DNA of 64,000 nucleotides, from NCBI RefSeq assembly GCF_000214595.1, contig NZ_AFIG01000003.1:744001-808000 (forward strand), given 5' to 3'. Shown here in pieces: positions 11,259 to 20,986 of this stretch (position 1 is its first letter; each line of letters begins with the position of its first letter). This DNA comes from Methylophaga thalassica MP. GTDB taxonomy: Bacteria; Pseudomonadota; Gammaproteobacteria; Nitrosococcales; Methylophagaceae. The notes below the pieces were generated by a model, which worked only from the letters and a program-made list of their open reading frames with translations, was not told the origin of the DNA and did no database searches. Position numbers and translations under genes: made by a program.

Positions 11259-11816
11259 ATGGCCAAAAGTAAAAATAATCTCATCTGGATCGACCTGGAA
11301 ATGACCGGTCTTGATACCAATAATGACTATATCATTGAAATTGCCACCATTGTGACAGATGCACAACTCAATGTCTTAGCTGAAGGCCCTATTTTAGCCA
11401 TTCATCAGGATGATGCCATATTAAATGGTATGGATGAATGGAATACTCGCCAACATGGCAAATCTGGTCTGGTTGAACGTGTTCGCAACAGCTCGCTCAA
11501 CGAGGCTGAAGCCGAACAACAAACCATCGAGTTTCTGAAGAAATACGTTCCTGCCGGTGTCTCACCCATGTGTGGTAACAGTATCTGCCAGGATCGTCGT
11601 TTTCTGGCGCGCTGCATGCCAGAACTCGAAGCTTACTTTCACTACCGTAATCTTGATGTGAGCAGCCTGAAAGAACTGGCTCGCCGCTGGGCGCCAAAAG
11701 TGGAAAAGAGTTTCAAAAAACGGTCTTCCCATCTGGCAATGGATGATATCAAAGACTCCATTCGTGAGCTGGAACACTATCGAGAATATTTCATCAAGCT
11801 TCCCGAAGCCGAATAA
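11259..11816 (+). CDS. orn: Oligoribonuclease
   Basis: Orn is a DEDDh 3'-5' exonuclease that degrades two- to five-base RNAs and, in many bacteria, pGpG from c-di-GMP breakdown. The 185-residue product shows [22 protein letters not shown] and the terminal [12 protein letters not shown], giving all acidic and histidine ligands. The frame is open from 11151, but the ATG at 11259 has a CGGAG ribosome site and gives the normal length. It may help recycle pGpG given the GGDEF proteins encoded in the window. Confidence 0.96.
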   Translation: MAKSKNNLIWIDLEMTGLDTNNDYIIEIATIVTDAQLNVLAEGPILAIHQDDAILNGMDEWNTRQHGKSGLVERVRNSSLNEAEAEQQTIEFLKKYVPAGVSPMCGNSICQDRRFLARCMPELEAYFHYRNLDVSSLKELARRWAPKVEKSFKKRSSHLAMDDIKDSIRELEHYREYFIKLPEAE

Positions 11817-11832
11817 ACACAGTTCACATTGA

Positions 11833-11870
11833 TTTCACAGATAGCGCGACAAGCTATCTGTGAAATTATT
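11833..11870 (+). terminator. Long hairpin after orn, terminator-like
   Basis: A perfect 13-pair stem (arms 11833-11845 and 11853-11865, loop of seven) follows the orn stop. The trailing sequence TTATTTAG is T-rich but not a clean T run. An outer GTTCAC / GTGAAC pair (11822-11827 and 11873-11878) can extend the structure. It separates orn from the DUF2256 operon. Confidence 0.65.
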
Positions 11871-11882
11871 TAGTGAACCATT

Positions 11883-12041
11883 GTGACCCATAATAAAGCC
11901 ACTCTTCCTCGTAAAATCTGCCCTGTCTGCCAACGTCCTTTTAGCTGGCGTAAGAAATGGCAACGCGACTGGGACAATGTTATTTATTGCTCACAACGCT
12001 GTCGTCGTCATCCTCGCTCATCACTATTAGCCTATGACTAA
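11883..12041 (+). CDS. DUF2256 small Cys-rich protein
   Basis: A 52-residue product starting at GTG 11883. Cysteines occur as CPVC, with WRKKWQRDW between, then CSQRC, giving a likely four-Cys zinc-binding fold. This matches the DUF2256 family, which I recall as commonly encoded beside cryptochrome/photolyase-like genes, as it is here. The stop overlaps the next start by eight bases (the ATG at 12034 lies inside its last codons). Function is not established; it may be an accessory to the photolyase-like protein encoded downstream. Confidence 0.8.
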   Translation: MTHNKATLPRKICPVCQRPFSWRKKWQRDWDNVIYCSQRCRRHPRSSLLAYD

Positions 12042-13506
12042 ACTGAGCAGTTTCCCCGAACACATGATTCTATTGGACTGTGAGACCACAGGTGGTCGTG
12101 CCAGTCACGATCGCATTACAGAAATAGGTTTGATCGAAGTTATTGATGGTGAAGTGAAGGATAAATGGCAAAGCTTAATTAATCCTCAGCGGCCGATTCC
12201 TCCCTGGATAAGCAAAATTACCGGAATTGATGATGCGATGGTGATTGATTCACCCACATTTGATGAGATTGCCAGTGAATTGTACGAACGATTGCAAGGC
12301 ACGATTCTGGTCGCCCATAACGCACGTTTTGACTACAGTTTTTTGAAGCAAGAGTTCAAACGTGTTGGTTATGATTATTCTGCAAAAACCTTATGCTCTG
12401 TAAAACTGAGCCGACGGGTGTATCCACGGCATCAGGGCCATAGTCTGGATAAAATCATCCAGCGTCATCAGATTGATATTCCAGACAGACACCGCGCCAT
12501 GGCCGATACCGATGCCATCCTGTCTTATTTCACAATTATTCAGCAACAAGTTGATGAAACACTGATACAGAAGAGCATCGCCGAGATATTAAAACGCCCC
12601 AGTCTGCCCAGTCATTTAGATAATCAGCTCATACAAAAATTACCAGAAGGTCCAGGGGTATATCAGTTTTATGACGAAAGTGGCGCACTCCTCTACATTG
12701 GAAAATCCGTCAATATCAGAGAACGTGTACTCAGTCACTTTTCTGCCGATCACAGACATCATAAAGAACTGGATATCAGTCAGCAGTTGCATCATATTGA
12801 CTGGATAGAAACACCCTCCGACTTTGGCGCGCAGTTGCTGGAAAACAGTTATATCAAACAAACTTCACCGCGTTATAACCGTCGTCAGACGAAGATAAAA
12901 AAACTGTACCAAATCAGCAGAACAATTAACAAAGGAGGTTATGCTGAATTAGATGTCATTCTGGCCGATATGACAGCTGCCTCTGATATCACTAGCAAAT
13001 ACGGTTTATTTCGCAGTAAAAAGCAGGCTCAAACAAAATTACTGGCCTTAATTACTCAATATAAATTGTGTCAACGTCTCTGCCATATTGAAAAGAAATC
13101 GTCTGGCAGCTGTTTTGCTTACCAACTAAAAAAATGCCTGGGAGCGTGTTGTGCTAAAGAGCCAGCACAGCGCTATAACCTGCGTGTTGATATGGCCTTG
13201 AGTCATATCAAAAATCAACAATGGCCTTGGTCAACGCCCATCATCGTTGCAGAACAATCAACATCAACACAGTCTGATGTCACTCACTATCATCTTATCG
13301 ACCAATGGCGTTATTTGGGGCAAGTGGATAAACAAAATGAGCCACAAACCTATTTAACGAATCAGCAGGGCCCGATATTCTTTGATATCGATACCTACAA
13401 GATTTTATTACGGTTTTTGACTCCCGCTAAAGCCGCTAACTTTCCTTATCTGACAATTCATCCCCTGGAACATCAATCACCTATCATCATGGATGGTTGG
13501 GGTTAA
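12034..13506 (+). CDS. DnaQ-like exonuclease fused to GIY-YIG (UvrC/Cho-like) nuclease
   Basis: This is a 490-residue two-nuclease fusion. Residues about 1-180 form a DEDDh exonuclease like DNA polymerase III epsilon: [19 protein letters not shown] and HRAMADTDA. From about 206 a GIY-YIG domain follows ([20 protein letters not shown], then [10 protein letters not shown]). After it come a [15 protein letters not shown] block and a Cys-rich CQRLCHIEK...[14 protein letters not shown] region, as in UvrC and Cho. Related fusions occur in Actinobacteria and some Proteobacteria, where a role in excision repair is presumed. It lies in a cluster with photolyases, overlapping DUF2256 by eight bases and ending five bases before the next start. 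Confidence 0.88.
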   Translation: MTKLSSFPEHMILLDCETTGGRASHDRITEIGLIEVIDGEVKDKWQSLINPQRPIPPWISKITGIDDAMVIDSPTFDEIASELYERLQGTILVAHNARFDYSFLKQEFKRVGYDYSAKTLCSVKLSRRVYPRHQGHSLDKIIQRHQIDIPDRHRAMADTDAILSYFTIIQQQVDETLIQKSIAEILKRPSLPSHLDNQLIQKLPEGPGVYQFYDESGALLYIGKSVNIRERVLSHFSADHRHHKELDISQQLHHIDWIETPSDFGAQLLENSYIKQTSPRYNRRQTKIKKLYQISRTINKGGYAELDVILADMTAASDITSKYGLFRSKKQAQTKLLALITQYKLCQRLCHIEKKSSGSCFAYQLKKCLGACCAKEPAQRYNLRVDMALSHIKNQQWPWSTPIIVAEQSTSTQSDVTHYHLIDQWRYLGQVDKQNEPQTYLTNQQGPIFFDIDTYKILLRFLTPAKAANFPYLTIHPLEHQSPIIMDGWG

Positions 13507-13511
13507 CGGTC

Positions 13512-15050
13512 ATGAGACTCAATCTTATTCTGGGTGATCAACTTAACTGGGACAGTCTCATCTGGCAGGATATTGATCAGAAAAATGATATTTTCTGGAT
13601 GGCCGAAATATCGCAAGCCTCACTGCAGCCGCCCTCCAATAAACAACGCAGCGTAGTGTTCCTGTCAGCCATGCGCCACTTTGCCGAAGACATACAGAAA
13701 AAACATTTTCAGTTGCTTTATTCCCCCATTACCGATGATTTAAGCTCGTTCACTGATGCCCTCAAAAAAACCTTTACTGAACATAAGATAGATCGAGTTC
13801 GCTGCGTGCTCCCCGGTGATTACCTGGTGATGCAGGAAATTGAACACGCGGTTAAGCATCATCAGCTAGAGATAGACTGGTTAAAAGACGTACACTTTAT
13901 CGCTAAACGGGGAGAATTCAGTCACTGGTTAAAACAACGTAAAAAGCCCACTATGGAATACTGGTATCGTCATTTGCGAGAGTCACGCCAAATCTTGATA
14001 GATAATGGCAAACCACAGGGCGGCCAATGGAATTTTGATAAATCAAACCGGCAAAGTTTTTCCAAACAAGGTCCCGATGTCATTAAGGAAAGTCCTAATT
14101 ACGGCATTGATGAGATCACACAAGATGTCATCGATACGATAAAAAAAGACTTCTCTCAATTGCCCGGCACTATCGATACTTTTAACTGGCCAGTGACCCG
14201 TCGCCAGGCCTTGATTCAACTACGGCATTTTATTGATCATTACCTGCCTTTTTTTGGTGATTACCAGGATGCCATGTGGACTGAACAGCCTTTTTTGTAT
14301 CATGCCCGACTCTCCGCCAGCCTGAACCTTAAATTACTACAACCGCAGGAAGTTATTCAGGCCGCTGAACAAGCCTATAAAAATGACAAAGCCCCGCTTA
14401 ATGCTGTTGAAGGCTTTATTCGACAAATACTGGGTTGGCGTGAATATATCAGAGGGTTGTACTGGGCATATAGAAAAGACTGGCTTCAGTTTAATGCACT
14501 CAACGCCGAGCGTGATTTACCCGATTTCTATTGGACAGCAGACACCGATATGCAGTGTTTGCATCAAGCCGTAAAACAAGTGCTTGATCATGGTTATGGT
14601 CACCATATTCAAAGGCTAATGGTGACAGGTTTATTTGCCTTGCTATGGCAAGTTGATCCGAAACACATTCATCACTGGTACCTTGGCATGTATGTGGATG
14701 CGGTCAGTTGGGTCGAGGTGCCGAATACGATCGGTATGAGCCAATATGCGGATGGCGGTATCGTTGGCAGTAAGCCTTATATTGCCAGTGGCGCTTATAT
14801 CAACCGCATGTCGAATTATTGCCAGCATTGTCCATTTGATCCGAAACAAGCTTCTGGTGATAAAGCCTGCCCTTTTACTACACTGTATTGGTTTTTTATT
14901 GATCAACATAATGAGCTTATCAGCCATAACCCTCGGCTTGCGATGCAGGCGAAAAACTGGGCAAAAAAATCAAACAGCGAACAACAAGCCATCCGTGAAC
15001 GTGCCGAATGGCTATTTCAACATCTCGATACAATGAACAAGGAAGCCTAA
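13512..15050 (+). CDS. Cryptochrome/photolyase-related FeS protein (FeS-BCP/PhrB type)
   Basis: This 512-residue member of the prokaryotic (6-4) photolyase-like family normally holds FAD, a lumazine and a 4Fe-4S cluster. The N-terminus RLNLILGDQLNWDS is characteristic. The C-terminal catalytic region contains GFIRQILGWREYIRGLYW and the cysteines of YCQHCPFDP and GDKACPFTTLYW that supply cluster ligands. Known members repair (6-4) photoproducts or act as blue-light sensors; which applies here cannot be told. The ATG at 13512 was chosen because it follows the previous stop. It overlaps phrB by one base (TAATG). Confidence 0.9.
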   Translation: MRLNLILGDQLNWDSLIWQDIDQKNDIFWMAEISQASLQPPSNKQRSVVFLSAMRHFAEDIQKKHFQLLYSPITDDLSSFTDALKKTFTEHKIDRVRCVLPGDYLVMQEIEHAVKHHQLEIDWLKDVHFIAKRGEFSHWLKQRKKPTMEYWYRHLRESRQILIDNGKPQGGQWNFDKSNRQSFSKQGPDVIKESPNYGIDEITQDVIDTIKKDFSQLPGTIDTFNWPVTRRQALIQLRHFIDHYLPFFGDYQDAMWTEQPFLYHARLSASLNLKLLQPQEVIQAAEQAYKNDKAPLNAVEGFIRQILGWREYIRGLYWAYRKDWLQFNALNAERDLPDFYWTADTDMQCLHQAVKQVLDHGYGHHIQRLMVTGLFALLWQVDPKHIHHWYLGMYVDAVSWVEVPNTIGMSQYADGGIVGSKPYIASGAYINRMSNYCQHCPFDPKQASGDKACPFTTLYWFFIDQHNELISHNPRLAMQAKNWAKKSNSEQQAIRERAEWLFQHLDTMNKEA

Positions 15051-16441
15051 TGTCAGCATCACAGTTAGTCTGGTTAAGAAATGATCTGCGTTTAGATGAT
15101 AATCCAGCTATTGCACAGGCCCAGCAACTTGGCGATATTCAGGTTCTTTTTATTGCCACCGCCAAACAATGGCGACAACATGATGAGTCTGATGCCAAAT
15201 TAGGGCTAAAAGCGGCCTCGATCAATGATATTTGCCAGAATCTTGCCAAGAAAGGCATAGCGTTCACGTTGATAGAGGTCGATTATTTTGCTGATGTAGC
15301 AGACGCTTTACTGGCTTTTTGCCAGCAAAATAAAATTGAGGCGGTGTGGTTTCAGCAGGAAACAGCACTGGATGAATGCAGACGTGATGAACAGGTCAGT
15401 CAGACATTATTAGAAAACCATATCGAATGCCATGCACTAGAGTCAGATTTACTGGTGCCGGTGCCGGTGCTTACTCAAAAGGAGGAACCTTATAAGGTAT
15501 TTACCCCCTATTACCGAAGCTGGCGAACGCTTCTTGAAGACCGAGCCCGGCCACCTTATGACGAACCAGCCAAACAAGGTAAAGCTATTGAGGTAAAAAA
15601 CATCAATCCTGACTGGGCTGGCAAATACCGTGACGATTTATGGCTCGCTCAAGAAACTGAAATCCTGCAAAAGCTTCAACAGTTTTGTCAGAAAAAACTC
15701 AAAGCCTATCCGGACAAACGCGATTATCCGGCGATGCCAGCAACAAGTACTCTGTCACCTTATTTATCGCTGGGACGAATCGGTCCAAGACGGTTATTAC
15801 ATACCATTCAATATTATTGTGCAGAGCAGAACCTGCATTGGCAGGATAATGACTGGTTAAGGGAGCTCGCCTGGCGCGACTTTTACCGGCAATTACTGAT
15901 CCACTTTCCTGAGTTGAATAAAGAAAAGCCTTTCAAGCCAGAAACAGACAAACTGAGCTGGAATGATAACAAGTCTGAATTTGAAGCATGGTGTCAGGGC
16001 AAAACCGGATTCCCGATTGTCGATGCTGCCATGCGTCAATTAAATCAAACCGGCTGGATGCACAACCGTTTACGAATGATCGCCGCCAGCTTTTTAACCA
16101 AACTCTTATTTATTGACTGGCGTCAGGGCGAAAAATATTTTATGCAAACCCTTATTGATGGTGAATTTGCTGCGAACAATGGTGGCTGGCAATGGAGTGC
16201 ATCCACCGGCTGTGATGCGGCACCGTATTTCAGAGTCTTTAATCCTCAGCGACAATCAGAAAAATTTGATCCTGATGGTGAGTTTATCCGGCGGTTTGTA
16301 CCGGAGCTAAAATCACTGTCTGCAAAACAGATACATTCGCCAACGTCAGCACAGCGAAAAGAGTTTGGTTATCCAGAGCCCGTTGTGGATTACAAAAAAG
16401 CCCGACAAGAAGCGATATCAGCGTTTGATGCATTAAAGTAA
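15050..16441 (+). CDS. phrB: Deoxyribodipyrimidine photolyase (CPD photolyase)
   Basis: This 463-residue class I photolyase splits cyclobutane pyrimidine dimers with light. The antenna domain starts SQLVWLRNDLRLDDNPA. The FAD/catalytic region shows ELAWRDFYRQLL, GKTGFPIVDAAMRQL, GWMHNRLRMIAASFLTK and NNGGWQWSASTGCDA-APYFRVFNP. All flavin-contact blocks are present. The ATG at 15050 overlaps the stop of the FeS photolyase-like gene, so two photolyase-type enzymes are made from one transcript with the fused nuclease, an economical UV-repair set. Confidence 0.96.
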   Translation: MSASQLVWLRNDLRLDDNPAIAQAQQLGDIQVLFIATAKQWRQHDESDAKLGLKAASINDICQNLAKKGIAFTLIEVDYFADVADALLAFCQQNKIEAVWFQQETALDECRRDEQVSQTLLENHIECHALESDLLVPVPVLTQKEEPYKVFTPYYRSWRTLLEDRARPPYDEPAKQGKAIEVKNINPDWAGKYRDDLWLAQETEILQKLQQFCQKKLKAYPDKRDYPAMPATSTLSPYLSLGRIGPRRLLHTIQYYCAEQNLHWQDNDWLRELAWRDFYRQLLIHFPELNKEKPFKPETDKLSWNDNKSEFEAWCQGKTGFPIVDAAMRQLNQTGWMHNRLRMIAASFLTKLLFIDWRQGEKYFMQTLIDGEFAANNGGWQWSASTGCDAAPYFRVFNPQRQSEKFDPDGEFIRRFVPELKSLSAKQIHSPTSAQRKEFGYPEPVVDYKKARQEAISAFDALK

Positions 16442-16499
16442 CGGCAAAACAATCACTCTAAGTATTTGATATTCGTTTGATTTAACATATGATTCGCTT

Positions 16500-17879
16500 A
16501 TGTTCTATGGTGAATCAGACGGTTATATTGATCCAGCTCTGCCGAAGCTGGATCCAAAAGCACTAACCCAATTACAACAACAAGCGGCGAAGGATCTGGC
16601 AAAACGTACCATTCCTGGTGGTGTAATTGTATTGCTAGCCTTGCTTATTTCAGCGTATTACTCTCCCATCATTGATGATGCCCCGCTTTTTACCTACGTC
16701 TTATTCGCTTTTATGGGTATCGTTTTTTTATGTCGCCTGTATGTCGTGCTTTCATTTTTAAAAGAACCGCAAGCACTGGATAAATGGCTAAAACAACTGT
16801 TTGCTGTCTTTTTTATTTCCGCGACCACATGGGGTATCTATGTCGCGGTATGCCTTTATCTCTATCAAACCTTGTTTACCAATATGGTGATTCTGATGTT
16901 TACCATCGGGATTGGTGCGGGCGCATTAACCAGTTTATTTATATGGAAACGTCTCGCTCAGATGTATTTGTGCATGATATTTCTGCCTATCATTTTGTCC
17001 ACAGTGCTTAAATGGAACTTAAGCACCATCAGCATATTGTTTGGGCTGGTTTCATATATGATTTTTTTGCTGGTACAGGCAACCCGTGCTAACGCAGAGT
17101 ACTGGCAGTCACTCTATTTAACCAAAATTCTTCAGCAACAAACTTCTGAGCTTATGATGGCAAAAGAACAGGCTGAAACAGCCAATCGTGCCAAAACAGA
17201 GTTTTTATCCAGCATGAGTCATGAGTTAAGGACCCCCCTTAACGCCATATTAGGCTTCACTCAGCTACTCGCCACCGATCCTAAAATGCCTCTTCGTTCT
17301 CAGCAGGCTGAAAGTCTTGATCATATTATGGTAGCAAGCAAACACTTACTAACATTAGTCAATCAAGTGCTCGATCTGGCAAAAGTCGAAAGTGGCCATC
17401 TGGATTTGACGCTCAAGCCGACAAATATTGGTGCCATCGTCGCCGATTGTATCTCGCTCGTAGACACACTGGCTAAGCAGAAGCAGATCAAGTTTGTGAT
17501 CGCCGACGATCCGGCGGTATTTGTCTATGCTGATCCCATGCGTTTAAAACAAATCCTAATCAATTTACTCAGTAATGCCATCAAATATAATCGTCAGGAA
17601 GGCCGTTTAATGCTCGAATACAAAAAGCAGGCGGATTCACTTCGTGTGCTGGTTATTGACACCGGGCCAGGTATTTCCCATGAAAATCAACGATTACTGT
17701 TTTCAAGTTTTTCTCGGTTGGGACAAGAAAATTCGACCACTGAAGGCAGTGGTGTAGGCCTGGTCATCACCAAAAAACTCATTGAGGCAATGGGGGGACG
17801 AATTGGCTACCAAAGTAAAGAACAGCTTGGCTCGACCTTTTGGTTTGAACTCCCATTAGCAAGCAATGCCGAGTCCTGA
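16500..17879 (+). CDS. Membrane sensor histidine kinase
   Basis: 459 residues. The first 190 residues hold about five or six hydrophobic segments with no large periplasmic loop, suggesting sensing within or near the membrane. A short coiled coil then leads to HisKA with [17 protein letters not shown] (phospho-acceptor His at about 241). The HATPase domain follows with N box [13 protein letters not shown]1 VIDTGPGIS and G2 [10 protein letters not shown]. No receiver or Hpt domain and no adjacent response regulator is present, so the partner is elsewhere. It converges on the chemoreceptor gene with no gap. Confidence 0.92.
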   Translation: MFYGESDGYIDPALPKLDPKALTQLQQQAAKDLAKRTIPGGVIVLLALLISAYYSPIIDDAPLFTYVLFAFMGIVFLCRLYVVLSFLKEPQALDKWLKQLFAVFFISATTWGIYVAVCLYLYQTLFTNMVILMFTIGIGAGALTSLFIWKRLAQMYLCMIFLPIILSTVLKWNLSTISILFGLVSYMIFLLVQATRANAEYWQSLYLTKILQQQTSELMMAKEQAETANRAKTEFLSSMSHELRTPLNAILGFTQLLATDPKMPLRSQQAESLDHIMVASKHLLTLVNQVLDLAKVESGHLDLTLKPTNIGAIVADCISLVDTLAKQKQIKFVIADDPAVFVYADPMRLKQILINLLSNAIKYNRQEGRLMLEYKKQADSLRVLVIDTGPGISHENQRLLFSSFSRLGQENSTTEGSGVGLVITKKLIEAMGGRIGYQSKEQLGSTFWFELPLASNAES

Positions 17880-19817
17880 TCACTGCTTCAGCGCAACAAC
17901 TAATAATTTCAGTTCTTCACTAATAGTGGTTAAGCCTTTTCCAGACTGACCAATACCCTCAATATGTTGATTCACATCAATGGAGCTTGATTTAATCTGC
18001 TCTGCAGCTCTGGCAATATCATCAACAGTCGCAGTTTGCTGTTGGGTGGCCACAGCAATCGATGAATTCATTTGTGTGATGTTATCCATTGCAGAAACAA
18101 CGGGTGCCATGGCGAGATTTGCTTCGTCAGTCTGTGTCGCGCATCGTTTCGCAGCCGAACTCTGGCGGCCAATAATATTTGTCGCCTCAGCACCTGAACT
18201 GGTGAGTTGATCAATGATGGCTTTGATTTCTTCTGTTGACTCCGTGGTTCTCGATGCCAGCAATCGAACTTCATCTGCCACAACGGCAAAACCTCTGCCA
18301 TGCTCACCGGCTCTGGCAGCCTCAATAGCGGCATTTAATGCCAATAAATTGGTTTGTTCTGCAACACTCTGAATCACTTCCAGTACAGAGTGAATATTTT
18401 GACTGTTTTGTTCCAAGCGATGAATAACCGCTTCTGCATCAAGTAGATCCTTAGCTAACTGTTGCGTTGCGTTTGATGCTTCGCTGAGTTTATGCCGGGC
18501 AGAATGTGTTGCCTCGTTTGCTTGCATCACATGTTCTGATGCATCTGTTGCATTATTGGCGACCTCTTTAAAAGAGTATGACAACTGCATCACGGCAGTA
18601 GCCACTTGATCGGTACTATGCTGCTGTTGCTGTGTAAGAGTGGATGTCGCCTTTGATTCTTCTTGCAAAGATCGACTCGCATCAATCAATGTCTGAGCCT
18701 GGTGATCTAATTTATCTATCAAGTCGCCAAGATAGTGCTGAAGGTGAAGTGCTGCCTCGACCACTGAGTTGGTTTCAGCAAAAGCGAGTTCAGAGGTCAG
18801 ACTCTGCTGATAATGGCCATTGAGCATGGCTTTAAAAAAGGTATCGAGTTTAAGCAAAAACCGCATCAGACGACTCTGCATGACAAACTGCAGACAAAGG
18901 GCCGGAACAATAAAGAGTCCAGCAAATAAAATCATCCATTGCAAACGCTGAGTGATATCAGCTTTTATCTGACCTATATGCGCTTCATACGTTGCCAGCC
19001 TTGCTTGAAACGCTAGCATTTTCTGGTTTAACGCTTCTCTACTGACTGTCACTTGCTGTTGCATAGCCAAAGTATTGTTAAGTTCTTTTTCGTAACGCTG
19101 AGTCAGACTTTGCAATGACGAGATACTGAGATCACCTAACTCATCAGGTTCTTCAGGTATTAATGCTTCTTCATCGACTTCTGTGTAGACGCCAAAACGC
19201 GGCATCGCTTTTAATTGATTAACGAGGTCAGCAAAATGTTGATTTTCGTCTAATAAGCTTTTCTCAATCGCCTTATCCTGAGTCTCAAAATAACGTTGAC
19301 GATAAAGTGAAATTTGATTCAGGCTATGCTCAAGCTCTACCAACACTTGAAGAAAATCAGCAATCTGTGATGCAGGGGTGGCTTCTGCTTTTTCCGCATA
19401 TCGGTTCAAACTCAGCAAGTCACCGTTACGTTCGCGTTCATTATTCATCAATAAAGTTTGTGGATTAGCTGAAAGTTTGCCTGCAGAACGTACCTGCTGC
19501 ACTTCTGCTTGTAATGCGTCGATGCCTTCTTGAATTGCGCTATTATCTGACTCGCTTAACCAATCAAACGTCTTTGTTTTCATGGTATCGAGCTGATTTT
19601 CCGCATCCTGTAATAAATTAGCCTGTCCCGAAGCCAGGTAACGCTCGAGCAAAATCCGTGTATCTATGTCAAAGGCATTACGATACTGCTTGAATTCCTG
19701 AGTGATTTGATAAGGTTTATCCAGTTGGTACCATCCCCATACGGCGACAGCAGATGACAGAATGAGAGCAAAAACAATAACAAAGGTAATCAGGCGGGAA
19801 ACAAACGATAACTTCAC
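17880..19817 (-). CDS. Methyl-accepting chemotaxis protein
   Basis: 645 residues, starting at GTG. Transmembrane segments lie near residues 7-30 and 300-325, enclosing a helical periplasmic sensing domain of about 270 residues that I do not recognise. A HAMP-like linker follows, then the methylation helices. The hairpin tip core matches [19 protein letters not shown] plus [13 protein letters not shown], the most conserved part of all MCPs. No C-terminal CheR-binding pentapeptide is seen. It shows that the organism has a chemotaxis pathway, but its other genes are not in this window. Confidence 0.93.
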   Translation of the reverse strand: MKLSFVSRLITFVIVFALILSSAVAVWGWYQLDKPYQITQEFKQYRNAFDIDTRILLERYLASGQANLLQDAENQLDTMKTKTFDWLSESDNSAIQEGIDALQAEVQQVRSAGKLSANPQTLLMNNERERNGDLLSLNRYAEKAEATPASQIADFLQVLVELEHSLNQISLYRQRYFETQDKAIEKSLLDENQHFADLVNQLKAMPRFGVYTEVDEEALIPEEPDELGDLSISSLQSLTQRYEKELNNTLAMQQQVTVSREALNQKMLAFQARLATYEAHIGQIKADITQRLQWMILFAGLFIVPALCLQFVMQSRLMRFLLKLDTFFKAMLNGHYQQSLTSELAFAETNSVVEAALHLQHYLGDLIDKLDHQAQTLIDASRSLQEESKATSTLTQQQQHSTDQVATAVMQLSYSFKEVANNATDASEHVMQANEATHSARHKLSEASNATQQLAKDLLDAEAVIHRLEQNSQNIHSVLEVIQSVAEQTNLLALNAAIEAARAGEHGRGFAVVADEVRLLASRTTESTEEIKAIIDQLTSSGAEATNIIGRQSSAAKRCATQTDEANLAMAPVVSAMDNITQMNSSIAVATQQQTATVDDIARAAEQIKSSSIDVNQHIEGIGQSGKGLTTISEELKLLVVALKQ

Positions 19818-19871
19818 TTAATTTCTCAGCAGTTAAAAACGTGCTGAGTTTATAGCCCTTCAATGACAGCT

Positions 19872-20942
19872 TTATGACACCTGATGCTGCTGTAACGCCC
19901 AGTCAATGTGTTCCTGCACCATATCTGACACTTGATTTGAGCGGCTCTGTAATGCCTCAATAACTGACTGGCTCGTTTTCGCATTACCTAAAGCAACCGC
20001 AATATTTCGTAACCAGCAATCATAACCAATTCGCCGTACCGGACTCCCTTCCAGTCGGGATAAAAAAGTGTGCTCTGACCACATAAACAGGTCAACAAGC
20101 TGAGGCGCATCTAAGCCATCGCGGGGTAAATAGTCTGATTCCGTGGTGGCCTGTGCATATTTGTTCCAGGGACAAATCAATTGGCAGTCATCACAGCCAT
20201 AAATTCGATTGCCCATTAAAGGTCGAAACTCTTCAGGTATGGCGCCACGTAACTCAATCGTTAAATAAGAAATACAGCGACGCGCATCCAGTTCATATGG
20301 GGCAACAATGGCTTGCGTTGGACAGATATCAATACAAGCTGAACAACTGCCACAATGAGCAGAAACAGACTGCGTCGCCGGTAGCGGTAAATCGGTATAA
20401 ATTTCGCCTAAAAAGAAGTAAGAACCGTGATCACGATTAAGTACATTGGTATGTTTTCCTATCCAGCCGAGTCCTGCCTTTTCGGCAATGGCTTTTTCCA
20501 TGACCGGCGCGCTATCTGTAAATACCCGATAGCCAAACTCGCCGACCTCTTTTTGAATATGCTCGGCCAGTTTTGCGAGACGTTTTCGCATCAATTTATG
20601 ATAATCACGGCCAAGGGCATAACGTGATACAAACGCCTTCTCACTGTCATTAATCACCGACCACGGTTCGGCTGCTTGCCCTGGCCAATAATCCATTCTG
20701 ACGCTGATAACACTGAGTGTTCCCTCAACTAGCTGTGCTGGGTGTGTGCGCTTACTCCCATGCTTTTCCATAAAGGTCATCTCGCCATGAAAACCTTTTT
20801 CCAGCCAGTTCTGTAAATGTTTATCGGCTGCAGACAAGTCAAGATCACTGACGCCCAATGCCTGAAAACCAAGCGAGCGCGCCCAACGCTGCATACGCAC
20901 AATAAAATCTTGCCAGTTGATATCGCTGTTTTGTTTGTCCAT
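19872..20942 (-). CDS. queG: Epoxyqueuosine reductase QueG
   Basis: QueG reduces epoxyqueuosine to queuosine at the tRNA wobble position, using cobalamin and two 4Fe-4S clusters. Motifs are SRYALGRDYHKLMRKRL, FTDSAPVMEKAIAEKAGLGW, CGSCSACIDICPTQAI, RRCISYLTIELRGAIPEE and CDDCQLICPWNKYA. The cluster ligands are complete. The start was placed at 20942 (ATG, MDKQ...), which aligns with the E. coli N-terminus; an ATG at 20966 is also possible. It is divergent from nnr with only about 44 bases between starts, the same gene neighbourhood as in E. coli. Confidence 0.96.
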   Translation of the reverse strand: MDKQNSDINWQDFIVRMQRWARSLGFQALGVSDLDLSAADKHLQNWLEKGFHGEMTFMEKHGSKRTHPAQLVEGTLSVISVRMDYWPGQAAEPWSVINDSEKAFVSRYALGRDYHKLMRKRLAKLAEHIQKEVGEFGYRVFTDSAPVMEKAIAEKAGLGWIGKHTNVLNRDHGSYFFLGEIYTDLPLPATQSVSAHCGSCSACIDICPTQAIVAPYELDARRCISYLTIELRGAIPEEFRPLMGNRIYGCDDCQLICPWNKYAQATTESDYLPRDGLDAPQLVDLFMWSEHTFLSRLEGSPVRRIGYDCWLRNIAVALGNAKTSQSVIEALQSRSNQVSDMVQEHIDWALQQHQVS

Positions 20943-20986
20943 GAACCTATTATAAGCTGTCAGCATTGAATGACAGGACTCATCTT

